From Actinomycetes bacterium (GTDB lineage: Bacteria; Actinomycetota; Acidimicrobiia; Acidimicrobiales; RAAP-2), in assembly GCA_021807655.1 (NCBI GenBank), contig JAKBCT010000023.1, forward strand, positions 1-11,240: a DNA stretch of 11,240 nt, in the 5' to 3' direction. Below are positions 5,482-11,240 of this stretch, one piece after another. The translations under genes and the position numbers were made by a program. The first letter of the stretch is position 1. Each line of letters opens with the position of its first letter. Below the pieces are notes generated by a model. The model had not been told where the DNA came from, ran no database searches, and saw only the letters and a list, made by a program, of their open reading frames with translations.

Positions 5482-5922
5482 CTAGTGCGTCGCGTCGCGC
5501 GAGATTCTCTCCAGTACGGGTAACGCCCGCACGAGCGTCCGGCGGTCACTCGCCGAGAGCGCCTCGAGTTGGGCGTCGAGTCCCAGCGTCCGTTCGCGCC
5601 GCAACGTTCGCAGGGTCGTCGCACCTTCACTGGTGACGGCAATGAGCGACGCACGACGATCCTGCGGGTCACAGGTCCGTGACACGAGGCCTAGCTCCTC
5701 GAGTGTCGCCACCACCCGCGTGGCCGCTGGCGCGCCCAGTGACTCCAGAGTGGCCAGCGCGCTGATGCGCAGGGGACCGCGCTCTTCCACCGTTACCAGC
5801 GCTGAGACTTGGGACGGCGAAAGACCGGCGGCGGCGTGCTGGCGAATCGTTCGCATCAGTCGACTGACGACGAGATTCAAGCGGGCGGCGTCGGTGGCCC
5901 CGATATGCAAGTCCGAGATCAT
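5482..5922 (-). CDS. MarR-family transcriptional repressor
   Basis: The 146-residue protein has the MarR winged-helix fold. A helical dimerisation N-terminus is followed by the HTH (LSPSQVSALVTVEERGPLRIS and on, recognition helix about 63-78), the wing with the diagnostic DPQDRR (85-90), and C-terminal dimer helices. MarR proteins bind palindromes and release DNA when a small, often phenolic or drug-like, ligand binds. Its ATG overlaps the exporter's stop as ATGA, so the two are made from one message. The palindrome at 7706-7723 on the operon promoter is the natural site for autorepression. Ligand unknown. It could also act on the divergent hydrolase gene or on the AAA+ gene 45 bases downstream, but nothing shows this directly. 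Confidence 0.9.
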   Translation of the reverse strand: MISDLHIGATDAARLNLVVSRLMRTIRQHAAAGLSPSQVSALVTVEERGPLRISALATLESLGAPAATRVVATLEELGLVSRTCDPQDRRASLIAVTSEGATTLRTLRRERTLGLDAQLEALSASDRRTLVRALPVLERISRDATH

Positions 5923-7682
5923 CGCACGACGTCGCTCTCGAGCGCGACCTCACCGGGCACCGCGCCGCCAACCAATGACAGATCTTCCACGTGCTCCTGC
6001 ATCGACAGCTCACGGTTGACGTACCGCTTGCCTCGCAACGACGAGAAGACGGCCCCGATCACCGCCATGGCGATGGCCAACGAGAAGACGATCACGAGTC
6101 CGTGATGGAACGGCGTCAGGATCAGGCTGGGAAAGAAATGCTTACCGGTCAGGGCCGACCACTGCGCGCTCGACACGTGCGCGACGCGCTGACTGGTGAG
6201 CAGACTCTTCAGGGGATTCAGACCCAGAAAGGACGAAAAGAGACTGCCCACCGCGGGAAGATTCGCGACTACGTGGGCTTGTGAAGCGGCGACACCGTGC
6301 GACGTGAGTCCTCGATACAGGCTGGCGGGCAGGGTATTGGTCAGCCCCACAATCATCAGAGAAAAGAAGACGCCAATGGAGACGACCATGCCGGAGTTCA
6401 TGAACGCCGCTTGGATTCCGGCGGCGCCGCCGCGTTCGTTGGCCGGGACACTGTTCATGATGGCGGTCGAGTTCGGTGCCGAGAACATGCCGCCACCGAG
6501 TCCGTTCAGTGCAACGAGCAACGCGAACTGCCAGTACGCGAAGTCAGTGGAAAGTAGGAGCAGTCCGACAAAGCTCAGCCCGAAGACGAGCAGTCCGCCG
6601 GTCGAAAGGATTCGCGCACCGTGACGATCAGACAGGTACCCCGATATCGGTCCCGCGACGAGAAAGCCGATGGTGAGCGGCAACAGATAGATACCGGCCC
6701 ACAACGGCGTGGCGGCGTAGCTATACCCGTGAAGTGGGAGCCAGATTCCCTGCAACCAAATGATCAGCATGAACTGGAGACCGCCGCGGGCAATGGCCGC
6801 GAGAAGTCCGGCGATGCTTCCCGTAAAGAACGCGCGAATTCGAAACAACTTTAAGTTGAACATCGGCGAGGTGACCCGCGATTCGATAACCAAGAATGCG
6901 ACTAGAAACACCACGCTGATCGCGAACGCGCTCAGCACCGTCGGCGATGTCCACCCCATCGAGCTAGTTCCGTAGGGCTGGATGCCGTACACGATGGCCA
7001 CCAGCAGCGACGTGAGGCCTATGGCGAACGTACCGTTACCCCACCAGTCAATTTTCGCATTCACCCGGACGCCGTTGTCACGAAGGCTCAGGTAGCCCCA
7101 CACTGTGCCGATCAGACCGACCGGCACCGAAACCCAGAACACGAGTCGCCAGTCACCGATGGAGAGCAATCCACCGAGAATCAGACCAACGAACGAGCCG
7201 CCAATCGCCGCAACTTGATTGATGCCCATCGCGAAACCACGTTGCTCGGCGGGAAAGGCGTCAACGATGATGGCACTCGAATTCGCGAAGAGCATGGCGC
7301 CACCGACACCCTGCACGAGCCGCCACAGCACCAACCACAGTGCCCCGGAGCCATCGCGGAACGGATCCAGAGCCAGCATCACGGACGCCGCGGAGAAGAC
7401 CGCGAATCCCAGGTTGTAGATTCGCACGCGACCCTTGATGTCGCCCAGCCGCCCGAGGCTGATGACGAGTACCGCCGTAACTAGAAGGTAACCCTGCAGG
7501 AGCCACAAGAGGTAACCCACATTGCCTGGTGACAGCGGGTTGATTCCCACGCCTCGAAAGATCGCCGGCAGTGAGATCAAGATGATTGAACCATTGATCG
7601 TCGCCATGAAGATGCCTAGAGTCGTGTTCGTCAGGGCGATCCACTTGTATCGGTCGTGGTGGGCTTGCTGCAAGGCGTTCAT
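5919..7682 (-). CDS. MFS drug/metabolite exporter, DHA2 (14-helix) family
   Basis: A 587-residue polytopic inner-membrane protein, length and helix count consistent with the 14-TM DHA2 drug:H+ antiporters (EmrB/QacA relatives). Recognisable motifs are the WLLQGYLL segment in helix 2 (60-67), motif A GRLGDIKGRVR in the 2-3 loop (77-87), motif B LWRLVQGVGGAM (119-130), motif C-like IGGSFVGLILGG (160-171) and DWRLVFWVSVPVG (177-189). A long soluble loop before the last helix and a charged cytoplasmic tail ending SDVVR complete it. The ATG at 7682 has only a weak, distant AAGGG. It is the first gene of an operon with the MarR repressor and has a MarR-type operator on its promoter, so it is likely induced by its own substrate. 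The substrate cannot be read from the sequence. Confidence 0.92.
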   Translation of the reverse strand: MNALQQAHHDRYKWIALTNTTLGIFMATINGSIILISLPAIFRGVGINPLSPGNVGYLLWLLQGYLLVTAVLVISLGRLGDIKGRVRIYNLGFAVFSAASVMLALDPFRDGSGALWLVLWRLVQGVGGAMLFANSSAIIVDAFPAEQRGFAMGINQVAAIGGSFVGLILGGLLSIGDWRLVFWVSVPVGLIGTVWGYLSLRDNGVRVNAKIDWWGNGTFAIGLTSLLVAIVYGIQPYGTSSMGWTSPTVLSAFAISVVFLVAFLVIESRVTSPMFNLKLFRIRAFFTGSIAGLLAAIARGGLQFMLIIWLQGIWLPLHGYSYAATPLWAGIYLLPLTIGFLVAGPISGYLSDRHGARILSTGGLLVFGLSFVGLLLLSTDFAYWQFALLVALNGLGGGMFSAPNSTAIMNSVPANERGGAAGIQAAFMNSGMVVSIGVFFSLMIVGLTNTLPASLYRGLTSHGVAASQAHVVANLPAVGSLFSSFLGLNPLKSLLTSQRVAHVSSAQWSALTGKHFFPSLILTPFHHGLVIVFSLAIAMAVIGAVFSSLRGKRYVNRELSMQEHVEDLSLVGGAVPGEVALESDVVR

Positions 7683-7705
7683 CGGACGAGGTCGACCCTT
7701 ACTAG

Positions 7706-7723
7706 TTACTTGTAATCAAGTAA
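7706..7723. promoter_or_regulatory. MarR-type operator of the exporter-MarR operon
   Basis: TTACTTGTAATCAAGTAA is a perfect 7-bp inverted repeat around a 4-base centre, AT-rich within GC-rich DNA and of the size MarR dimers bind. It starts at the last base of the predicted -10 and covers the start site, about 24 bases before the exporter ATG. Steric repression by the MarR encoded in the same operon is the simplest reading. Confidence 0.8.
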
Positions 7724-7751
7724 GTATATCGCGCTCGGTCCTCGTCGGCCA
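7723..7751 (-). promoter_or_regulatory. Promoter of the exporter-MarR operon
   Basis: On the minus strand TATACT (7728-7723) matches the -10 consensus at 5 of 6 positions. A weak -35, TGGCCG (7751-7746), is 17 bases upstream. The strong -10 with the operator immediately downstream suits a repressed promoter. The leader is about 34 bases. Confidence 0.6.
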
Positions 7752-7800
7752 CGATTCGGGCGCCGCGCTCGCCACCACCTCGACGCTGAGAAGTTGCTTC

Positions 7801-7829
7801 TGCACACCGCGAGTCCCGTGGGATAGCCT
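7801..7829 (+). promoter_or_regulatory. Possible promoter of the hydrolase gene
   Basis: TGCACA (7801-7806, 4 of 6 to TTGACA) and TAGCCT (7824-7829, TANNNT) are separated by 17 bases and point at the hydrolase GTG at 7872. Similarity is moderate, so this is a candidate only. Confidence 0.35.
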
Positions 7830-7830
7830 G

Positions 7831-7844
7831 ACGCGAAATCGCGT
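7831..7844. promoter_or_regulatory. Palindrome in the hydrolase leader (possible operator)
   Basis: ACGCGA-AA-TCGCGT is a perfect inverted repeat with 6-bp arms, 1 base after the candidate -10 and 28 bases before the hydrolase start. It differs in sequence from the MarR-type operator 107 bp away, so if it is an operator a different regulator would be expected. CG-rich palindromes of this size can be chance. Confidence 0.3.
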
Positions 7845-7871
7845 TGGCAGTGTCCGGCACGAGGGGGTGGC

Positions 7872-8462
7872 GTGGCTGAAGTCCTTCTATTTCATCACGT
7901 GATGGGATTAACCAACGGCGTGCAGTCGTTCGCCCAGGCCCTTCGCGATGGTGGACACACCGTTCACGTACCCGACCTTTTCGATGGTCGACGACCCGGG
8001 TCCATTGATGAAGGCATGCAACTCGTTCGTGAGGTCGGCGACGAGCCGTTGTTAGCGCTGGCCGAACACGCGGCACTCGGATTGCCCCCCGAACTCGTCT
8101 ACGCCGGCTTCTCCTTCGGTGCCGGTCTCGCGCAAACGTTGGCGCAGACCCGTACGGGCACGCGCGGCGCGCTACTCTTCGAGTCCTGCTTGCCGGTCAC
8201 GGGCGAGTGGGCCATCGGGCCCTGGCCCGAAGGCGTAGCCGTGCAGATTCACGGCATGGACAACGACCCTTACTTCGCACTCGGCGGTGACCTTGACGCC
8301 GCGCGCGAGTTGGTCGCCCTCGTCGGTCCGGCGCTGGCCGAGCTCTTCGTCTATCCGGGCGACCGGCATCTCTTCGCTGACAGCTCCCTGCCCTCGTTCG
8401 ACGCCGAGGCGGCCGCCCTGCTCACCCAGCACGCACTCGAGTTTCTCGACCGCCTCGGTTAG
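7872..8462 (+). CDS. Dienelactone-hydrolase-family alpha/beta hydrolase
   Basis: The 196-residue cytoplasmic hydrolase matches the DLH family: N-terminal LLFHHVMGLTNGV, then GHTVHVPDLFDGR (28-40), the nucleophile elbow GFSFG (79-83), an acid in GMDNDPYF (D130 or D132) and a late histidine in PGDRHLFAD (H166). Classic dienelactone hydrolases have Cys at the elbow; here it is Ser81, so the usual Ser-His-Asp esterase chemistry is more likely than true dienelactone cleavage. It is about 40 residues shorter than ClcD-type enzymes. The GTG start at 7872 has GAGGGG a few bases upstream. It is the only plus-strand gene, divergent from the MarR-controlled exporter and convergent with livF, so it may hydrolyse a compound related to the exporter's substrate, though only position suggests this. 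Confidence 0.88.
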   Translation: MAEVLLFHHVMGLTNGVQSFAQALRDGGHTVHVPDLFDGRRPGSIDEGMQLVREVGDEPLLALAEHAALGLPPELVYAGFSFGAGLAQTLAQTRTGTRGALLFESCLPVTGEWAIGPWPEGVAVQIHGMDNDPYFALGGDLDAARELVALVGPALAELFVYPGDRHLFADSSLPSFDAEAAALLTQHALEFLDRLG

Positions 8463-8475
8463 TCGCGTCATCGGA

Positions 8476-8494
8476 CACCAGCGGCCGCGTGGTG
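8476..8494. terminator. Possible hairpin between convergent hydrolase and livF genes
   Basis: CACCA (8476-8480) pairs with TGGTG (8490-8494), and GC/GC inside can extend the stem across a one-base bulge to a 4-base loop. It lies in the 39 bases between two convergent stop codons, where a bidirectional terminator would be expected. There is no T-tract on either side, so an intrinsic terminator is only suggested. Confidence 0.3.
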
Positions 8495-8501
8495 GCTTCG
8501 A

Positions 8502-9233
8502 CTAGCCGGGCGGATCGGCCGGTGACTCGACATCCTCGCCGAGGTACACGGCACGAACGCGCGCATCAGTCAGCAGGTTCGTCGCGCTGTCGGCAAAGAC
8601 GATTCGGCCATTCTCCATGACGTAACCGCGATCCGCCAGCCGGAGGGCTTGGGCGGCATTTTGCTCCACGAGAAAGACGGTGGTGCCGCTGGCCCGGATC
8701 TCGCCGATAATCCGAAATATCGTGTCAACGATCATCGGCGCCAGTCCCATGGAGGGCTCGTCGAGTAACAACAGCCGGGGCCGACCCATGAGTGCTCGCC
8801 CGATGGCCAGCATTTGCTGTTCCCCACCCGAGAGATTGCCGCCGATTTGCTTGCGGCGCTCCTTGAGGATGGGAAAGGTCTCGTACATCCGCTCCATGTC
8901 GTCGCCGTAGGAGCCACGACGCCCGAACGCGCCCATCTCGAGATTCTCCTCCACCGTCATCTGGGGGAAGATTCGCCGACCTTCGGGCACGTGGCCGATT
9001 CCCAGCGACGTGAACTGGTGGGCCTTGGTCGACGTCACGTCGTGACCCTCGAAGAGGATACGACCACCCTGGGGTGCGTGAAGGCCCGACAGCATACGCA
9101 GGGTCGTCGTCTTACCCGCGCCGTTCGCCCCGAGCAACGTAACGATTTCGCCTTCCTCGACGTCAAAGGAGACGCCGTGCAGGGCCGTGATCGCGCCGTA
9201 GCGCACCACGGCGTCGTGGACCTCGAGCATCAC
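8502..9233 (-). CDS. livF: Branched-chain amino acid ABC transporter ATP-binding protein LivF
   Basis: One of the two ATPases of a Liv-type importer (HAAT family: Leu/Ile/Val, or in related systems urea or short amides). The 243-residue protein shows Walker A GANGAGKT (35-42), the signature LSGGEQQ (134-140), Walker B LLLLDEP (154-160), and LVEQN at 188-192, where LivF proteins typically carry Gln instead of the switch His. The segment HVPEGRRIFPQMTVEENL (81-98) is characteristic of LivF. The GTG at 9233 overlaps the livG stop as GTGA and has GGGGGA 6 bases upstream; an ATG one codon later (9230) is equally possible. It ends a livM-livG-livF unit whose livH and binding-protein genes presumably lie beyond the right edge. 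Confidence 0.95.
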   Translation of the reverse strand: MMLEVHDAVVRYGAITALHGVSFDVEEGEIVTLLGANGAGKTTTLRMLSGLHAPQGGRILFEGHDVTSTKAHQFTSLGIGHVPEGRRIFPQMTVEENLEMGAFGRRGSYGDDMERMYETFPILKERRKQIGGNLSGGEQQMLAIGRALMGRPRLLLLDEPSMGLAPMIVDTIFRIIGEIRASGTTVFLVEQNAAQALRLADRGYVMENGRIVFADSATNLLTDARVRAVYLGEDVESPADPPG

Positions 9234-10036
9234 GAGCGGTCCCCCGTTCCCGATTGCGCAGAACCCAGGTACGCCTCGATGACCTGATCGTTAGCGCGGA
9301 TCTCCTCGGGTGAACCTTCGGCGATCACGCTCCCGAAGTTCAGCACGTACAGTCGCTCGGCGAGCGACATCACCAGCTTCATGTCGTGTTCGATGAGCAG
9401 AATCGACACGCCCCGCTCGTCGCGCACCCGGCGGATCAGCGTGGTCAGGTCACGCTTTTCCGACGGATTCGTCCCCGCCGCCGGTTCGTCGAGCAGCAAA
9501 ACCTGTGGGCTCGTAGCCAGTCCGCGAGCGATCTCGAGTCGACGCCGGTCACCGTAGGAGAGCGACGATGAAATGGTGTTCGCCTGGCGTCGCAAACCCA
9601 CGAAATCGAGCAACTCGATGGTCACCTGGTCTGACTCGCGTTCGCCACGTCGCGTCGCCGGACCGCGCAGCATGGCGCCGACGACGCCGATACCGTGATG
9701 CGACTCAGCACCGATCTTCACGTTTTCGAATGCCGTGAGGGCGCTGAACATCCGCGAGGCCTGGAACGTTCGGGCGACGCCGGCCGAACTGACCCGGTGC
9801 GCCTTCTTGCCGATGACGTTCATCGGCTTGGCGTCGCGCCCCGTAAAGGTGATCGTGCCCTCTTGTGGTTGATACACCCCGGTCAACGAGTTGAACAGTG
9901 AGGTCTTGCCCGCTCCGTTTGGTCCGATAACCGCCAGAATCTCACTGCGCTCCTGGTGGAGCGACACGTCGTTCAGTGAGACGACCCCGCCGAAGCGCAG
10001 CGTCACGTGTTCAACGTCGAAGATGCGGTCGGTCAC
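9230..10036 (-). CDS. livG: Branched-chain amino acid ABC transporter ATP-binding protein LivG
   Basis: The second ATPase of the Liv importer, 268 residues. Walker A is GPNGAGKT (38-45), the Q-loop region GVARTFQASRMF (86-97) is typical of LivG, the signature is the LivG-style LSYGDRR (159-165) rather than LSGGQ, Walker B is VLLLDEP (179-185), followed by AAGTNPSEK, and the switch histidine is H217 in LIEHDM. The LivG hallmark C-terminus IAEGSPEEIRAND...VIEAYLG is present. The GTG at 10036 overlaps the livM stop as GTGA, and its own stop overlaps livF in the same way, so the three subunits are probably made in balanced amounts by coupled translation. Confidence 0.95.
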   Translation of the reverse strand: MTDRIFDVEHVTLRFGGVVSLNDVSLHQERSEILAVIGPNGAGKTSLFNSLTGVYQPQEGTITFTGRDAKPMNVIGKKAHRVSSAGVARTFQASRMFSALTAFENVKIGAESHHGIGVVGAMLRGPATRRGERESDQVTIELLDFVGLRRQANTISSSLSYGDRRRLEIARGLATSPQVLLLDEPAAGTNPSEKRDLTTLIRRVRDERGVSILLIEHDMKLVMSLAERLYVLNFGSVIAEGSPEEIRANDQVIEAYLGSAQSGTGDRS

Positions 10037-11240
10037 GGCACGTCTCCCGTCAGGACCTCATTCATGTGGCCCTCACCCGCTTCGGATAGGCCGATCTCGC
10101 GTCGCCGCCGCTTCGACGGCAGCAGTCCGACGGGTCGGAAGATCATCATGATCATCAGAATCGCGCCGAGGTAGATGTACAGGTCCTGGGGCTGATAACC
10201 CGACGGCGGCGAGTGCAGCAGGTACATCGAGCCGGTCTGGATGACGATCGCGCCGAGGACGACGCCCGCGATCGAACCCATGCCGCCGAAGATCACCAGG
10301 ACGAGGATGTTGATGGAGAACTGGATGGTGAAACTGGACGGGAAAATCGAATTGGACTGGCTCGCCGTGACGACCCCCGCGAACCCGGCCGTCGAGGCGC
10401 CTATGGCAAAGGCCATCACCTTGTACTTGAGTGGATTGATCCCCACGGACTCGGCCGCCACCTCATCTTCACGGATCGCGGTCCAGGACCTACCGACCCG
10501 CGAGTGTTCGAGCAGACGAAACCCGATAAAGAAGAGGACGACGAAGACGATGGTCAGGTAGTAGTACGGAACCGGGGTCAAACCCCAGATGTACTTCAGT
10601 GGACCGAGATGGAGCGAGAAGTGCGGAATCTGCTGGGTCCCCTGGGATCCCCCGGTGATCCCGTAGAGATTGTTCGCAAAGATGGTGATGATTTCACCGA
10701 AGCCCAGCGTGACGATCGCCAGGTAGTCGCCGCGCAAGCGCAACGTCGGCGCCCCCAGGATGATCCCCGCCCCCATCGCCAGCCCAATCGCGATCGGTAT
10801 CGCGTAGAAGTTATTGAAGTGAATGCCGAAGGGCGCCGCCGTGGGCAACGCGCCCGTCACCCAGGCGGTGGTGTACGCACCGATGGCGTAGAACGCCACG
10901 TAGCCAAGGTCGAGCAGCCCGGCGAAACCGACGACCACGTTCAGGCCCATCGCGAGTAGGACGTACACGGCTATCTGCTCGACCATGGCGGCCTGCCAGA
11001 ACGGGTCGGTGAAAATGCGAGGGAGTAGCAGCGCCAGTATCAGCAGCGCCGCATACATCCCCCAGCGAACCGGTCGACGCTGGGACAGGGCCCGCGGTGT
11101 CGCCGTCACTTGGGACACCGAAGCTTTGATCTGCTGGCCACGCAGCAGCCAGAGGGACCAGAGTCCGTAGGCCACCAACGCGATGAACAAGAAGACCACC
11201 CACCGCTTCGTTTGGAACAGGCCGAAGAAGGGTGACGGCT
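10033..11240 (-). CDS. livM: Branched-chain amino acid ABC transporter permease LivM (5' end outside window)
   Basis: Membrane permease subunit of the Liv importer; 401 codons are visible. Family landmarks are the GLNVVVGFAGLLDLGYVAF core, the cytoplasmic coupling segment LRLRGDYLAIVTLGFGEI, the later AIREDEVAAESVGI loop and the GGMGSIAGVVLGA helix, ending in a basic tail. The frame stays open to the right edge. A GTG at 11199 is possible, but it has no ribosome binding site at a proper distance, and the codons before it (PSPFFGLFQTKRW) lead naturally into a transmembrane helix (VVFLFIALVAYGLW), so the true start is probably beyond 11240. An N-terminal helix ahead of the core permease fits long LivM proteins. 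Co-transcribed with livG and livF. Confidence 0.92.
   Translation of the reverse strand, partial: PSPFFGLFQTKRWVVFLFIALVAYGLWSLWLLRGQQIKASVSQVTATPRALSQRRPVRWGMYAALLILALLLPRIFTDPFWQAAMVEQIAVYVLLAMGLNVVVGFAGLLDLGYVAFYAIGAYTTAWVTGALPTAAPFGIHFNNFYAIPIAIGLAMGAGIILGAPTLRLRGDYLAIVTLGFGEIITIFANNLYGITGGSQGTQQIPHFSLHLGPLKYIWGLTPVPYYYLTIVFVVLFFIGFRLLEHSRVGRSWTAIREDEVAAESVGINPLKYKVMAFAIGASTAGFAGVVTASQSNSIFPSSFTIQFSINILVLVIFGGMGSIAGVVLGAIVIQTGSMYLLHSPPSGYQPQDLYIYLGAILMIMMIFRPVGLLPSKRRRREIGLSEAGEGHMNEVLTGDVP

Noticed and set aside
10213..10959. Plus-strand open frame of 248 codons opposite livM
   Set aside because: It lies wholly antisense to a well-supported permease and encodes a low-complexity Asp/Glu/Arg/Gly-rich product with no recognisable motif. 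In GC-rich DNA such shadow frames are common.
1..11240. Mobile elements, CRISPR arrays, tRNA/rRNA genes, prophage or defence system
   Set aside because: No transposase-like genes, terminal repeats, spaced direct repeats or tRNA-like cloverleaf sequences were recognised. The MoxR/VWA pair alone, without an effector gene, is not enough to call a conflict system.

Overview
This 11.2 kb window is high-GC bacterial chromosome, most likely from an actinomycete (Actinomycetota; possibly a less-studied class such as Acidimicrobiia, but the class is a guess). The main clue is a pair of SOS boxes of the actinobacterial/Gram-positive type (CGAAC-N4-GTTCG) in front of a LysM membrane protein followed by nrdR. 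This resembles the mycobacterial ChiZ(Rv2719c)-nrdR neighbourhood. GTG starts and 4-nt stop/start overlaps are common. Every gene is on the minus strand except one hydrolase.

Reading from right to left, in the direction of most transcription: (1) 11240-8502 holds livM (5' end outside the window), livG and livF. They form the inner-membrane and ATPase part of a branched-chain amino acid (or related amide/urea) ABC importer, coupled by GTGA overlaps. (2) 8462-7872 on the plus strand is a dienelactone-hydrolase-family alpha/beta hydrolase, convergent with livF and divergent from the next unit. (3) 7682-5482 is a DHA2-type 14-helix MFS exporter followed by a MarR repressor with an ATGA overlap. 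An 18-bp MarR-type operator lies on the promoter. (4) 5436-3359 is a MoxR-like AAA+ ATPase followed by a protein with an HExxH metallopeptidase-like N-terminal part and a C-terminal VWA domain, joined by a GTGA overlap and preceded by an 8-bp-arm dyad at the ribosome binding site. (5) 3329-312 looks like a compact SOS operon: a sigma-70-type promoter with one perfect LexA box between -35 and -10 and a second over the start site, then a ChiZ/DivS-like LysM protein (probable division inhibitor), nrdR, a PIG-L/LmbE deacetylase and dinB (DNA polymerase IV). (6) 90-1 is the start of another gene, opening with a single hydrophobic helix and running off the left edge.

Functionally, unit 5 would combine a division block, control of dNTP synthesis, translesion synthesis and a deacetylase of unknown target under one damage-responsive promoter. 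lexA itself, which sits beside the LysM/nrdR genes in mycobacteria, is not in the window; the MoxR/VWA pair takes that position. Units 2 and 3 look like a drug or aromatic-compound response: exporter, sensor and possibly hydrolase. I saw no tRNA, rRNA, CRISPR array or insertion sequence. No gene-free stretch exceeds about 220 bases.
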